A stretch of 56,796 nucleotides of DNA from an uncultured Bacteroidales bacterium (GCA_902763885.1 CACWTU010000014.1:1-56796), one strand, 5' to 3'; positions 17,582-27,530 are shown, numbered from the stretch's first letter. A program made the numbers and translations. The notes: generated by a model not told the origin, from the sequence alone.

Positions 17582-17953
17582 ATGGAGGAATACAGGAAGA
17601 AGACAGCCGATGAGATGGAGAAGGATGTGATTTTCTCACACGCCATCAAGGCAGGAAAACGCATCTATTACATGGATGTACGTAAGACACGCAAGGACGA
17701 GATGTATCTCTCAATCACTGAGAGCAAGAAAATCGTCAGCGGTGAGGGTGATGGCCAGCAGGTCAGTTTTGAGAAGCATAAGATATTCCTCTACCGCGAG
17801 GATTTCAGCAATTTCATAGACGGCCTCACCAAGACCATCAAATTCATACACGAGGCCGAGAAGGACAGCGGGGCCGATGTGCCCGCAGCTGAGGCTCTGG
17901 CTCAGGAGGAAACCGAGGCTAAAACTTCTGAAGACTTCAAAATCGAATTCTGA
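17582..17953 (+). CDS. PUR-alpha-like DUF3276 family protein
   Basis: A small protein of 123 residues with the DUF3276/PUR fold signature (EKDVIFSHAIKAGKRIYYMDVR, then RKDEMYLSITESKK). Bacterial members (for example Borrelia BpuR) bind single-stranded nucleic acid. The C-terminal 25 residues are acidic. ATG at 17570 is also in frame, but MEEYRKKT at 17582 matches family N-termini. The stop codon is followed directly by an AATTGAAAATTG repeat. Confidence 0.85.
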   Translation: MEEYRKKTADEMEKDVIFSHAIKAGKRIYYMDVRKTRKDEMYLSITESKKIVSGEGDGQQVSFEKHKIFLYREDFSNFIDGLTKTIKFIHEAEKDSGADVPAAEALAQEETEAKTSEDFKIEF

Positions 17954-17955
17954 CA

Positions 17956-18061
17956 AATTGAAAATTGAAAATTGAGAATTGAAAATTATTACCAAGAACC
18001 TGCGTGAGAAAAATCACGCACCGGATGGTAAAATTCAATTTTCAATTTTCAATTTTCAATT
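17956..18061. repeat. Inverted pair of AATTGAAAATTGA repeats around a hairpin
   Basis: A run of AATTGAAA/AATTGAGA units (17956-17990) and its inverted copy (18031-18061) flank CCTGCGTGA...TCACGCACC, which can form a stem. It begins 2 bases after the DUF3276 stop. The pair at 42186-42317 has the same plan. Confidence 0.8.
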
Positions 18062-18068
18062 TTTTTTG

Positions 18069-18076
18069 TACCTTTG
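18069..18076 (+). promoter_or_regulatory. -7 box (TACCTTTG) of the rplY operon
   Basis: Exact TAnnTTTG match about 90 bases before rplY; a clear -33 TTG is not present at normal spacing. Confidence 0.5.
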
Positions 18077-18165
18077 CCGCGCTTTTACGTAAAGCCCGCC
18101 CCAAAAAGCGGTGTTTTGTGTGATGGTGAATTGAGTATTAACAATTTAGAGTAACACGTTTTAAA

Positions 18166-18786
18166 ATGAAATCAATTGACGTAAAGGGCACAGCCCGCAA
18201 CGAGTTCGGTAAGAAAGGTGCCAAGGCACTCCGTAAGCAGAACCTTATCCCCTGCAACCTGTACGGTGTAGAGCGTGATGAGAAAGGTCTTCCAGTAGCC
18301 AAGGCTTTCAGCGTAACATTTGAAGAAGTTCGCAATCTGGTTTATTCACCCGATATTTTCTCAGTTAACCTGACCATCGACGGCAACACCGTTCTGGCAG
18401 TTATGCGTGAGATCCAGTTCCACCCTGTAAAGGACAACATCCTGCACATCGACTTCTATCAGGTAACTCCTGAGAAGCCCATCGTTATGGCTGTTCCCGT
18501 TAAGCTGAACGGTCTGGCAGCCGGTGTCAAGGCTGGTGGTAAGCTGGAGCAGATCCTGCGCCGCGTTAAGGCTAAGGCTCTCTACACTGCAATACCTGAA
18601 AAGATTGAGATTGATGTTACACCTCTTACCATCGGTAAGTCATTCAAGGTTGGTGACCTTAAGGTTGACGGCATTGAGTTCACAAGCCCCAAGGATGCTG
18701 TGATATGCACAGTATTGTCAACACGTTCAGCTGCCGCTGCTGAGGCTACAGAAGAGGCTCCTGCTGAGGCTCCCGCTGCAGAATAA
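18166..18786 (+). CDS. rplY: 50S ribosomal protein L25 (CTC form)
   Basis: A 206-residue L25/general stress protein Ctc. The N-terminal L25 domain binds 5S rRNA (GTARNEFGKKGAKALRKQNLIPCNLYG); the C-terminal TL5 beta domain covers about residues 95-185, and the tail is Ala/Glu-rich (AAEATEEAPAEAPAAE). It is the first gene of a set with pth and an S4-domain protein (8- and 28-base gaps), a common Bacteroidales cluster for translation quality control. Confidence 0.97.
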   Translation: MKSIDVKGTARNEFGKKGAKALRKQNLIPCNLYGVERDEKGLPVAKAFSVTFEEVRNLVYSPDIFSVNLTIDGNTVLAVMREIQFHPVKDNILHIDFYQVTPEKPIVMAVPVKLNGLAAGVKAGGKLEQILRRVKAKALYTAIPEKIEIDVTPLTIGKSFKVGDLKVDGIEFTSPKDAVICTVLSTRSAAAAEATEEAPAEAPAAE

Positions 18787-18794
18787 TATAAGGA

Positions 18795-19358
18795 ATGAAA
18801 TATCTGATTGTGGGGCTGGGTAACCCGGGCGACGAATACCAAGATACCCGCCACAACATAGGATTTATGGTATTGGATGCCCTTGCAAAGGCATCCGATA
18901 CTGTTTTTGAGGACAGGCGATACGGTTTTGTGGCCAATATGCGCATCAAGAACCGTGAGCTTGTGCTCCTCAAGCCCACAACCTTCATGAACCTGAGCGG
19001 CAATGCCGTGCGCTACTGGATGAACAAGGAGAATATCCAGCCCGAGAACCTTCTGGTTGTGGCCGATGACCTTGCCCTGCCCCTTGGCAAGATACGTCTC
19101 CGCAAGCAAGGCAGCGGCGGCGGGCACAACGGCATCGGAAACATCATCCAAGTGCTTTGCTCCGAGCAGTTCAGCCGCCTGCGTTTTGGCATCGGCAATG
19201 ATTACCCGATGGGGGCCCAGATAAAGTTCGTGCTGGATCCCTTCAATGAGGATGAGCGCAAGATTCTTGACGAGCGCATCCCCGTAGCCGTTGAGGCTGT
19301 CAGGAACTTCTGCCTGGCCGGCATTGACGACACCATGTGCAAGTTTAATAACAAATAA
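18795..19358 (+). CDS. pth: Peptidyl-tRNA hydrolase
   Basis: A 187-residue Pth that releases peptides from prematurely dropped peptidyl-tRNA. Conserved residues are visible: N of LGNPGDEY (residue 10), catalytic H in TRHNIGF (about residue 20), KPTTFMNLSG with its Asn, and DDLALPLGKIRLRKQGSGGGHNGI with the Asp and His. Its length is normal. It is the second gene of the rplY cluster. Confidence 0.97.
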   Translation: MKYLIVGLGNPGDEYQDTRHNIGFMVLDALAKASDTVFEDRRYGFVANMRIKNRELVLLKPTTFMNLSGNAVRYWMNKENIQPENLLVVADDLALPLGKIRLRKQGSGGGHNGIGNIIQVLCSEQFSRLRFGIGNDYPMGAQIKFVLDPFNEDERKILDERIPVAVEAVRNFCLAGIDDTMCKFNNK

Positions 19359-19386
19359 CTTTGGCTATTGGCAGTTGGATTGACTT

Positions 19387-19800
19387 ATGGAAGCTAGGAT
19401 TGACAAGTGGTTATGGTCAGTGCGTATCTTCAAGACCCGCACCATTGCCGCCGAGGCCTGCAAGAAGGGCCGCATCCAGATAAACGGCGTACAGTGCAAG
19501 CCATCCAAAACCGTCAAGGAAGGCGATACGGTTTCAGTCCGCAAGGCTCCCGTAACCTACACCTTCAAGGTTCTGCAAGCCATTGAGAACCGCGTAGGCG
19601 CCAAGCTCGTCCCCGAGATGATGGAGAACATCACCCCCAAGGAACAATATGACATCCTTGAAATGAACCGCATAGGAGGATTCGTAAAACGAGCCGCTGG
19701 CCTGGGACGTCCCACCAAAAAGGACCGCCGCGACATGGAAGACTTCCTCTCCGACGCTCCCTTCGACCTCCCCGACGAGGAATTCGATTTCGACGAGTAA
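19387..19800 (+). CDS. S4-domain RNA-binding protein (Hsp15/HslR-like)
   Basis: A 137-residue protein. The S4 fold is at the N-terminus (RIDKWLWSVRIFKTRTIAAEACKKGRIQINGVQ), as in Hsp15, which binds 50S subunits carrying stuck nascent chains. The rest is basic, with an acidic end (DLPDEEFDFDE). Its placement after pth supports a ribosome-rescue role. The stop codon lies 4 bases before a GAGTACC-type hairpin. Confidence 0.88.
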   Translation: MEARIDKWLWSVRIFKTRTIAAEACKKGRIQINGVQCKPSKTVKEGDTVSVRKAPVTYTFKVLQAIENRVGAKLVPEMMENITPKEQYDILEMNRIGGFVKRAAGLGRPTKKDRRDMEDFLSDAPFDLPDEEFDFDE

Positions 19801-19804
19801 AAAA

Positions 19805-19880
19805 GAGTACCAAAGGGGACAGACCCCAATGGTACTCTTTTCAAAAAAGGTACCATTGGGGTCTGTCCCCTTTGGTACTC
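19805..19880. repeat. Inverted pair of GAGTACC-arm hairpins
   Basis: Units at 19805-19837 and 19848-19880. Each has arms GAGTACCA / TGGTACTC around AAGGGGACAGACCCCAA; the second is inverted. The second has GGTACC at its left end. The core resembles that of the main REP family while the arms are unrelated. The same pair occurs at 27531-27606. Confidence 0.9.
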
Positions 19881-19908
19881 TTTGGTACAAGGTTTCCAGT
19901 TGCACCAA

Positions 19909-19955
19909 GTAAAACGTAGCCCTGACAGCAAAGCGTTGTCAGGGTTACGTTTTAC
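19909..19955. repeat. Long hairpin with 19-bp arms
   Basis: GTAAAACGTAGCCCTGACA and TGTCAGGGTTACGTTTTAC pair along 19 bases with one G-A difference, which is a G-U pair in RNA. The 9-base loop is GCAAAGCGT. No T-run follows, so it is not a simple terminator. Confidence 0.7.
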
Positions 19956-20126
19956 CCGGCCTGGAAGGCCGGCAAGCGACTGAAAGGAGCGCGTTTCCAG
20001 AAGGAAACTAAAAAAAGGTTGTATCTAATACGCAGATAGGATTCCAGCTAACGACTTTTGAGGCCGTAGGCCCAAAAAGTCAAAAAACGCCCGAGCGGCG
20101 AAGCCGCGAGCACCCCGCCGGATGGC
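19956..20126. other. Hairpin-rich intergenic region between the S4-protein gene and pepT
   Basis: No ORF is supported. It holds CCGGCC...GGCCGG, then GTTTCC-AGAA-GGAAAC followed by TAAAAAAAGGTT (19993-20020), a GACTTTT/AAAAAGTC stem, and on the minus strand GCGGC-TTC-GCCGC followed by TCGGGCGTTTTTT, a plausible terminator for pepT. The GTTTCC hairpin and its tail recur at 27660-27687. Confidence 0.6.
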
Positions 20127-21356
20127 TCACCAATTACGCATCCCCACCAGCTCCACGATTCTCACTACTGTCCACATAGCCCGCTCCATGCTCTGAATAG
20201 GAACCCACTCATACCGCCCATGGAAATTCATCCCCCCGGCAAAGAGATTGGGACAAGGCAACCCCATAAACGACAGCTGAGCACCGTCAGTGCCGCCACG
20301 GATAGGAACCTTAACGGGAGTAACGCCAGCCATCTTCATTGCCTCGCAGGCTATGTCAACCACATACGGCACCTTGTCAATCTGCTCCTTCATATTGTAG
20401 TACTGGTCACTGACCTCCGCCACGACGGTCCCTTCACCGTATTTGGCATTCATCCGTGCAGCCACACTCCGGGCAAACTCCTTACGGGCCTCAAACCTGG
20501 CGCGGTCATGGTCACGAATAATAAATGTGACCGATGCATGATCAACCTCACCTGAAAGACCTACTATGTGATAGAAGCCCTCATACCCTTCAGTAGTAGC
20601 AGGAGTTTCACTGGCAGGAAACATCTCTATAAGTTCTGCGGCAAGCAGTGATGCATTTACCATCTTGCCCTTGGCATAACCCGGATGTACCTCAAGACCC
20701 TGAATCCTGAACACGGCCTTGGCGGCATTGAAGTTCTCATACTCCATCTCTCCCACCTCACCGCCGTCAACGGTATAACCAAACTCACAGCCAAAACGCT
20801 CCACATCAAAATGAGCGGCACCCATACCTATCTCCTCATCGGGATTGAAGCCCACACGTACCTTGCCGTGCTTGATCTCAGGATGCTGCTGCAGATACTC
20901 TATAGCAGTGATTATCTCTGCAATACCCGCTTTGTCATCGGCCCCAAGAAGCGTGGTGCCATCAGTCACAATCAGGTCCTCACCCTTGTGCGCAAGCAGC
21001 TCGGGGAAAAGGCTCGGCGACAGAACGATGTTCTGCTCTTTATTGAGTACTATATCCCCACCGTCATATTTCTCAACTATGCGCGGTTTTACGTCCTTGC
21101 CGCTCATGGAGGGGCTGGTGTCCATATGTGATATAAAGCCGATAACGGGAATCTTCTTGTCTGTATTGGCCGGGAGCGATGCATAGACGTATCCCATATC
21201 ATCCATATAAACCTCTTCAAGCCCCATACTCTCCAGCTCAGCCTTAAGCTGGCGTGCCAGATTCAACTGCTTGGCGGTACTGGGAACTGTCTCGGAGTTC
21301 TCATCGGACTGCGTATCGACAGCGGTATAACTCAAAAATCTTTTAATCAAATCCAT
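20127..21356 (-). CDS. pepT: Peptidase T (aminotripeptidase)
   Basis: A 409-residue M20B metallopeptidase that removes the N-terminal residue from tripeptides in the cytosol. Zinc ligands and catalytic residues are visible in [11 protein letters not shown] (His, Asp), [11 protein letters not shown] (bridging Asp), [15 protein letters not shown] (Glu pair) and [19 protein letters not shown]. Its length matches PepT. It starts 36 bases after the antiporter gene on the same strand, so the two may share a transcript. Confidence 0.97.
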   Translation of the reverse strand: MDLIKRFLSYTAVDTQSDENSETVPSTAKQLNLARQLKAELESMGLEEVYMDDMGYVYASLPANTDKKIPVIGFISHMDTSPSMSGKDVKPRIVEKYDGGDIVLNKEQNIVLSPSLFPELLAHKGEDLIVTDGTTLLGADDKAGIAEIITAIEYLQQHPEIKHGKVRVGFNPDEEIGMGAAHFDVERFGCEFGYTVDGGEVGEMEYENFNAAKAVFRIQGLEVHPGYAKGKMVNASLLAAELIEMFPASETPATTEGYEGFYHIVGLSGEVDHASVTFIIRDHDRARFEARKEFARSVAARMNAKYGEGTVVAEVSDQYYNMKEQIDKVPYVVDIACEAMKMAGVTPVKVPIRGGTDGAQLSFMGLPCPNLFAGGMNFHGRYEWVPIQSMERAMWTVVRIVELVGMRNW

Positions 21357-21392
21357 ATTATCCGTTTTATTTCTGAAAAAAGGAATCGCTAC

Positions 21393-22988
21393 CTATTTTG
21401 CTTTTAAGATCACAAGATTATCGCCGGCCTGAAGTACCGTGCTGCCGTTAGGAATTATCTCCTTGTCACCACGGCGCACCAGCAGCACAAGGCCTTCATC
21501 AGAGAACTCACCTATGGTGTGACCCTCACGCTTACTGCCGGGTTTGATGGTCTTTTCCATAAGGTAAGTATCAGTATCAACGTATGTTTTTGTCACTACT
21601 ATGGCTTTGTCACCGGGGCAGAGTTTGGTATCTCCGCGGGCAATGATACGCTCCTGACCGCGTATGACAAGGGCAATCAGCATATTCTTGGGCAGCCCCA
21701 GTTCCATAATCTGCTTGCCGGCCCAGGCACTGCGTGGCCCTATGCCTATCTGACTGAACTGCATCTCAGAGTTCTCAGTATAGTCATTGAAGGTCTTCAT
21801 GACATTGGCGTTCGCATCAATCATGTCAAGTTTCCGCGACACCCATGGAATAAGCGTACCCTGTATCGATATGGAAATGAGCACAATACAGAACACCGTA
21901 TTGAACAGGTCAGTCTGCAGTGAATCAACACCGGTAATGGCCATTATGGCAAACACTATCGATGCCGCTCCCCTCAAACCCACAAATGAAATCAGTTCCT
22001 GCTGATTTGAGGAGTATTTCCTGAACGGTGTCAAAATGCTGAAAACCGCCACCGGACGAGCCACTAAAAGCATGAAAGCCGATATTGCAAGCGCAGGCAG
22101 AATGGCCTTGTGCAACAGCGCCGGACGCGCCAACAAACCAAGCAGGAAGAATATCAGCACCTGCATCAGGCCGGTCAGCCCGTCAAAGAAACCCACCATT
22201 GAACGCTTTCCGCTGAACTCCTCATTGCCCAGGATTACGCCTACCAGATAGCAGCTGAGATAGCCGTTCCCGCCAAAGACATCGGGAATAGCGTATGCGG
22301 CTATGGCCACCGCAAAGAGAAAGAGCGTATCAAACCCCTCAGTAGTGATTTTGATGCGTTGCAGCACGATTGATGCCAGCTTGGCTATCAGCAAGCCTAT
22401 TCCGGCGCCAAAGACAATCTGTGAAAAGATCATCCATAAAACCGATCCGCCCGATGCCGTTCCGTTCACCACCGATATCATTATGGCCGTAAGCATATAG
22501 GCACAAGGGTCATTACTTCCGCTCTCCACCTCAAGCATGGGAGCGGTATGGTTCTTAAGACCCAGTTTCCTGAAACGCAGAATTGAGAAGACCGATGCCG
22601 CATCAGTGGAACTGACCACCGCTCCTAACAGCAAGCTCTCCGCCCAGCCCCACGAAAGGACGATCCGGCAGAACAGTCCTGTAAGAAAAGCCGTTATCAG
22701 AACGCCCACCGATGCAAGCAGCACTGACTCCCTCAGTACGGGCTTGACAGTCTCCCAACGCGTGCCGAATCCGCCATAGAACATTATGAAGATGAGCGCT
22801 ATGGTACATACATCCATAGCAAACGGGCGGTTATCCAGATGAACGGGTATTGCTCCCACATTACCATAAACGATACCAAGCAAGATGAATGCGAGCAATG
22901 TGGGCACACCTATGCGTGAAGAGATGTGATTCAACCATATACAGGTAATGATCACCACCACAATGAGTATAAGAAACGGCGTTACCAT
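21393..22988 (-). CDS. CPA1 potassium/proton antiporter (NhaP2/CvrA-like)
   Basis: A 531-residue inner-membrane antiporter with about 12 membrane segments (residues 1-380). The sequence GAVVSSTDAASVFSILR carries the paired-Asp-type transport motif and LEVESGSNDPCAYML the conserved EXXSXXNDP. The cytoplasmic C-terminus contains a TrkA_C domain (about residues 405-531, ending GDNLVILKAK), which marks the K+/H+ NhaP2 subgroup. It likely exports K+ or Na+ in exchange for H+. Confidence 0.92.
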   Translation of the reverse strand: MVTPFLILIVVVIITCIWLNHISSRIGVPTLLAFILLGIVYGNVGAIPVHLDNRPFAMDVCTIALIFIMFYGGFGTRWETVKPVLRESVLLASVGVLITAFLTGLFCRIVLSWGWAESLLLGAVVSSTDAASVFSILRFRKLGLKNHTAPMLEVESGSNDPCAYMLTAIMISVVNGTASGGSVLWMIFSQIVFGAGIGLLIAKLASIVLQRIKITTEGFDTLFLFAVAIAAYAIPDVFGGNGYLSCYLVGVILGNEEFSGKRSMVGFFDGLTGLMQVLIFFLLGLLARPALLHKAILPALAISAFMLLVARPVAVFSILTPFRKYSSNQQELISFVGLRGAASIVFAIMAITGVDSLQTDLFNTVFCIVLISISIQGTLIPWVSRKLDMIDANANVMKTFNDYTENSEMQFSQIGIGPRSAWAGKQIMELGLPKNMLIALVIRGQERIIARGDTKLCPGDKAIVVTKTYVDTDTYLMEKTIKPGSKREGHTIGEFSDEGLVLLVRRGDKEIIPNGSTVLQAGDNLVILKAK

Positions 22989-23095
22989 ATTACCTACAAA
23001 CTTATAAAATTATTGTAAGATTGTTTTAATCTGAAAACACAAACTATCATCTTTTCATTGTAACTTTACCACCTGAACTGATTATCCGTCAATTA

Positions 23096-24298
23096 ATGAG
23101 AGGACTTAAAATACTGACTGCCATAGTACTATGCATGCTATCCGCATCGGGGATCATGGCCCAGACTGACAGCATTAAGCCGGGCTTTATCAAGGCGTTT
23201 GGAAACAGGCTTGACACAAAGGCCCTTACCAAATATGACCCCCTATATATTGAGGTACCCGAACGTCCCTGGCGCATCATTCTGCGTACCAAATTTGACG
23301 AGGTCATTACGGATTTTACCAACGATGCCACTCTCCGGTATGAAGACGAGAGTCTGGACAGTCATCTGGATATGAAACTTGATTCAAAAATCAATAAATC
23401 AGTCGGACTATGGGTTGGCTACCGTGGACTTGGAATAGGCTATTATTACAAGCTGGGCAAGAAACCTGACATTAACATATCCGTTAGCGCTGCGGCAGCA
23501 AAATTTGGTCTAAATTTCAGGGTTCGAAGCCAAAAATATGACAAACTACACGCCAAATTGGATTATCTGGATCCTGACACCACGATAATTGATGATGACG
23601 CCAGTTTTTGGACGCCCATAGATGTCATTTCATTCTACTTTAACGGATACTACGTGTTTAACGGTAAGCACTATTCGCAGGGAGCAGCCTACAATCAGGT
23701 GGTTGTTCAGAAAAAATCTGCCGGATCACTCCTGATAGGCGCCACGATTTATGCATCGGGCATAAATATGGCCTATAAAGAAAACGCCAGCCTCATATCT
23801 TTTTGTGATTCTGTAGGCAATATTACACTAGGAAAAATAACCTTGGGTGTTGGATACGGATACAACTGGGTTCCCGCACGGGGATGGACCATCAATGCAA
23901 TGGCAATGCCCAACATAAGTATCCACGACAATGTTATCCGCCACAAATACGATTGTAACTACAGTATGATTGCGAGTGAAGAAAAAGAGGAGTACGGCAA
24001 ATGGGACAGCAATAACCGCATTTGGGAGAATGGCAAAACCCATAAGGAGCAATACTATAAAGATATGCCCGAAGATGGAAGTGCGCCCGATGACATAGAG
24101 ATTTGGGAAACCAGAGCCATACGCCAAAGGACATGCATGTCTTTCAATCTGGATCTGCGCCTGGGCATAGCGTACTGTTGGAAACGCTACTTTGTGAGCG
24201 CAAACGCCATATTCAACCACTTTGAATACGGCAGTAGCCGTAACAACGTCAGTTTAATGGACTGGTACGCCACCGCATCATTAGGCATCAGACTATAA
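23096..24298 (+). CDS. DUF4421 family outer-envelope protein
   Basis: A 400-residue protein with a signal peptide (MRGLKILTAIVLCMLSASGIMAQ). The remainder is rich in alternating aromatic/polar beta strands (VGLWVGYRGLGIGYYYKLG, YYVFNGKHYSQGAAYNQ, LGVGYGYNWVPARG) and ends in a strand (ATASLGIRL), consistent with an outer-membrane barrel, as proposed for DUF4421. Function is unknown. It precedes the ZIP transporter gene by 13 bases and the patatin gene follows 6 bases later, so all three are likely one transcript. Confidence 0.82.
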   Translation: MRGLKILTAIVLCMLSASGIMAQTDSIKPGFIKAFGNRLDTKALTKYDPLYIEVPERPWRIILRTKFDEVITDFTNDATLRYEDESLDSHLDMKLDSKINKSVGLWVGYRGLGIGYYYKLGKKPDINISVSAAAAKFGLNFRVRSQKYDKLHAKLDYLDPDTTIIDDDASFWTPIDVISFYFNGYYVFNGKHYSQGAAYNQVVVQKKSAGSLLIGATIYASGINMAYKENASLISFCDSVGNITLGKITLGVGYGYNWVPARGWTINAMAMPNISIHDNVIRHKYDCNYSMIASEEKEEYGKWDSNNRIWENGKTHKEQYYKDMPEDGSAPDDIEIWETRAIRQRTCMSFNLDLRLGIAYCWKRYFVSANAIFNHFEYGSSRNNVSLMDWYATASLGIRL

Positions 24299-24311
24299 AA
24301 GAATAAGGATT

Positions 24312-25070
24312 ATGAAGAATACCCTCATGATACTTTTGATTCCGTTTTTTGGAACTGCGCTTGGATCAGCGTTTGTGTTCTTTATGCGGAAAGAGATGCC
24401 GGCTCTGCTTCAGAAAATCCTGCTTGGATTTGCATCGGGCGTAATGGTGTCAGCATCATTCTGGTCACTGATTATCCCGGGAATGGACATGGGCGGCATA
24501 AAGCCATCAACGATAGGCCTGCTGGCTGGTTTTGCATTCCTGCTGCTTATAGACCGCATAACCCCTCACCTGCACCCTACCGGAAGCGCCGAGGGCCCCA
24601 AAAGCAAACTGTCCAGAACAGCCATGCTGGCTCTGGCTGTAACGATACACAACTTCCCTGAGGGAATGGCCGTGGGCGTAGGCCTGGCCGGAGCAATGAG
24701 CAGCGGCGTCAATATGACAGGTTCCGCAGCGTTTGCACTTGCACTCGGTATTGCCATTCAGAACATCCCCGAGGGAGCAATCATATCAATGCCCCTGCGC
24801 GCAGCAGGCAACAGCCGTCTTAAATCATTCTGGATAGGTGCTCTGAGCGGAATAGTTGAACCCATAGGCGCTATTCTGGTGATACTGCTTGCTGCATTCT
24901 TTACACCCATAATGCCGTTCATGCTCACATTTGCGGCAGGTGCAATGCTGTATGTAGTCGTTGAGGAGCTTATTCCGGAGGCATCAGAGGGTGAACATTC
25001 CAATATAGGTACCATAGGTTTTGCGCTTGGTTTTGCGCTTATGATGGTGCTTGACGTTGTTTTAGGATAA
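24312..25070 (+). CDS. ZIP family metal transporter
   Basis: A 252-residue inner-membrane protein with eight predicted segments. The metal-pathway motifs of ZIP proteins are seen in segment 4 (HNFPEGMAVGVG) and segment 5 (QNIPEGAIISMPL), plus EELIPEASEGEHS near the end. It should import Zn2+ or another divalent cation. There is no long His-rich loop, only HLHPTG. It is ZupT-like but substrate range cannot be read from sequence. Confidence 0.93.
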   Translation: MKNTLMILLIPFFGTALGSAFVFFMRKEMPALLQKILLGFASGVMVSASFWSLIIPGMDMGGIKPSTIGLLAGFAFLLLIDRITPHLHPTGSAEGPKSKLSRTAMLALAVTIHNFPEGMAVGVGLAGAMSSGVNMTGSAAFALALGIAIQNIPEGAIISMPLRAAGNSRLKSFWIGALSGIVEPIGAILVILLAAFFTPIMPFMLTFAAGAMLYVVVEELIPEASEGEHSNIGTIGFALGFALMMVLDVVLG

Positions 25071-25076
25071 TATTTT

Positions 25077-27527
25077 ATGAAACATTTTAGTTGCTTTTCC
25101 ATAATCATAGCGTTGTTGCTGTCAGGAGTTACACAGGCACAGATTATCCCCAGCGCTAACCCTAAGGCTGACTCCGTTGCATTTGCCAAGGTCCGTGCAA
25201 GAATGGATTCAATACGTCAATACCGCCCTACCGTAGGTCTGGTCCTGGCCGGCGGCGGTGCGCGTGGAATGGCACATTTAGGAGTAATAAAGTACATTGA
25301 AGAGTTGGGAATCCCGGTTGATGTGGTAACCGGCACCAGCATGGGTGGTCTGTTGGGCGGTCTGTATGCATTGGGATACAGGCATGACCAGCTGGATTCA
25401 CTGGTACGTGATATAAACTGGCCCGTGATGATGTCAGACAATGTGCCCGATGAATATGTTTCATACAAGATGAAGACATATCAGGAACAGTACCTGATCC
25501 GCATTCCTTTCCATTATAAGAACAAAGACCTGGCACAGAGTCAGGAACTGGAACGTGTGGCAGAGATAATGGCTGAGGAGGCTGGCCTGAGTTCAACCGA
25601 TATGCTTCATGAGTCAATTTCCAGAATGGGACTGGGATTGCCTGACGGCGTCCTGTACGGACTCAACGTCCGTAATCTGCTCAGTTCAGTGAGCGTAGGT
25701 TACCAGGACAGCATAAGTTTTGCCGATCTGCCTATACCGTTTGCATGCGTAGCTACTGACCTTTATACCCTGACGCCTAAATACTGGACAAGCGGCAACA
25801 TAACGACGGCATTACGCTCCACAATGGCCATTCCATTCTATTTCAGGGCCGTGCGTGACAAAGGAACTGTTCTGCTGGACGGCGGCATGCGTAACAACTT
25901 CCCGGTTGACCTGGCCCGTGAGATGGGCGCCGACATTATCATCGGCTCGGATATGACCATCCACCGTAAGCTGAACGAGCTGAACTCACCGGCATCTTTC
26001 CTGATGCAGACAATCGTCCTGCTGGCATCCACCGCAATGGGCCCCGCAATGGAAATGCTTGACCTTAACGTACATCATGAACTTCCAGGCTATACCATGC
26101 TTTCATTTGATGACAAAAGTGTTGATGACATAATTGACCAAGGCTATCGTAATGCATTACAGCACAAGGAGTTCTTTGAAAGCATTGCCTCTAAGGTATC
26201 AGGCAAGGGAGAGCCTAAGGTATCACATCCGGCGCCTTCAGTGAACCTGGCACAACAGAAAGTACGGGTGAGCCAGGTGCTTTTTACCGGAATCCGCCAG
26301 GACGAAAAGGAGAATATCCTGCACAAAAGCGCCTATCCGGAAGACAGCCTGTATGACAAAACCATTGTGGAGAAAATGCTGCACAGCATTTATGGTACAA
26401 ATGCATTTGAATCAGTAACATACCATCTGGAAGGTAAAACTGAACCATATACCCTGGTATTTGACTGCCAGAAAGGTCAGATAAATGATTTTGCCCTTGG
26501 TTTAAGGGCCGATACAGATGAGGCTGTTGAGGCAGCTTTATACTTAGGGCTTGGAACACGCCAGCTGTCAGGCCCGCGTCTGGCTGTCAACCTTGTACTG
26601 GGCGTTGACCCGTCGCTGACATTGGAAGGATCCCTTAAGCCCAAGATAGGACTCCCCTCCATAGGGATATCGGCCCAAGCCAAGCTTATCAATACATCAA
26701 TGGGATACATGTTTGATACCAATGAAAAGCTCTTCTCCACAAAATATGACGTATATTTTGAGGATTCCAGAATGACATACGGATCTTTCAGAATAGGACT
26801 CACAGCTGAGATGAATCCGTATGAACGTTATCTGAATGAATTTGAATTCCGCGACAGATGGGATTGGAAGAGTTACTGGCTCTCAACCTTTGCTGCTCTG
26901 AAGTTCAGCACCTTTGATGACTGTTATTTCCCTCAGCGTGGCATCCGTGGCTCCATAAAAGGCCGATATGTCTTTAAAGGATATTACAACACAGGACTGT
27001 CAGAACTGGACCAGGACATATATCACCTGCTTGGTGAATATGCCGCAGACTTCGGTTCTGTTACGCCATACGGAGTAGTATCTGCGAGCCTTGAAGCGGC
27101 ATTGTCACCTGGAAAGCGTCTCACCTTTCTACCGAGCATCTATGTAGGGTGGTATTTTGACGATAATTCGGTTTATATGAATCCCAAGCATATCCCTGCA
27201 TCTGGTGGCTTCATGGCTGAAAGGTTTGTTGAGAACCAGATGCCGTTCTTTGGATTCCCCTCAGGATTCCGCTATTGCTGGCCATTGAGTACGACAGCCC
27301 AAATAGATACGCGTTATCGTTTTTACGGTAAGAATTATCTGACTGTGCGTGCCGGAATGTTCAAAGACGGAAACACCGTAGATGATTTGCTTAAATTTGA
27401 CCCCATTTACGCTTATGGCGCTGAGTATTCACGCCAGACTATAGTAGGTCCGCTCAAGATTGCCGCCCAATGGAGCAATTTTTATCCGGGCTTCAGCGTC
27501 TATGCCTCCATCGGCTTCGATTTCTAA
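25077..27527 (+). CDS. Patatin-like phospholipase fused to an outer-membrane barrel
   Basis: An 816-residue protein. A signal peptide (to about residue 22) precedes a patatin domain with oxyanion motif GGGARGMAH, nucleophile elbow GTSMG (S88) and catalytic Asp in LLDGGMRNNFPVD. Residues about 395-475 look like a POTRA unit (VSQVLFTGIRQDEKENIL...), and the last 300 or so residues are strand-rich and end in YASIGFDF, as in Omp85/type Vd barrels (PlpD-like). The likely product is a surface-exposed or periplasmic lipase held by its own barrel. The gene stop is followed by a GAGTACC hairpin pair. Confidence 0.93.
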   Translation: MKHFSCFSIIIALLLSGVTQAQIIPSANPKADSVAFAKVRARMDSIRQYRPTVGLVLAGGGARGMAHLGVIKYIEELGIPVDVVTGTSMGGLLGGLYALGYRHDQLDSLVRDINWPVMMSDNVPDEYVSYKMKTYQEQYLIRIPFHYKNKDLAQSQELERVAEIMAEEAGLSSTDMLHESISRMGLGLPDGVLYGLNVRNLLSSVSVGYQDSISFADLPIPFACVATDLYTLTPKYWTSGNITTALRSTMAIPFYFRAVRDKGTVLLDGGMRNNFPVDLAREMGADIIIGSDMTIHRKLNELNSPASFLMQTIVLLASTAMGPAMEMLDLNVHHELPGYTMLSFDDKSVDDIIDQGYRNALQHKEFFESIASKVSGKGEPKVSHPAPSVNLAQQKVRVSQVLFTGIRQDEKENILHKSAYPEDSLYDKTIVEKMLHSIYGTNAFESVTYHLEGKTEPYTLVFDCQKGQINDFALGLRADTDEAVEAALYLGLGTRQLSGPRLAVNLVLGVDPSLTLEGSLKPKIGLPSIGISAQAKLINTSMGYMFDTNEKLFSTKYDVYFEDSRMTYGSFRIGLTAEMNPYERYLNEFEFRDRWDWKSYWLSTFAALKFSTFDDCYFPQRGIRGSIKGRYVFKGYYNTGLSELDQDIYHLLGEYAADFGSVTPYGVVSASLEAALSPGKRLTFLPSIYVGWYFDDNSVYMNPKHIPASGGFMAERFVENQMPFFGFPSGFRYCWPLSTTAQIDTRYRFYGKNYLTVRAGMFKDGNTVDDLLKFDPIYAYGAEYSRQTIVGPLKIAAQWSNFYPGFSVYASIGFDF

Positions 27528-27530
27528 AAA

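Noticed and set aside
19956-20126. RNase P or tmRNA in the hairpin-rich intergenic region
   Set aside because: None of the conserved RNase P sequences or a tRNA-like end with a tag reading frame could be found.
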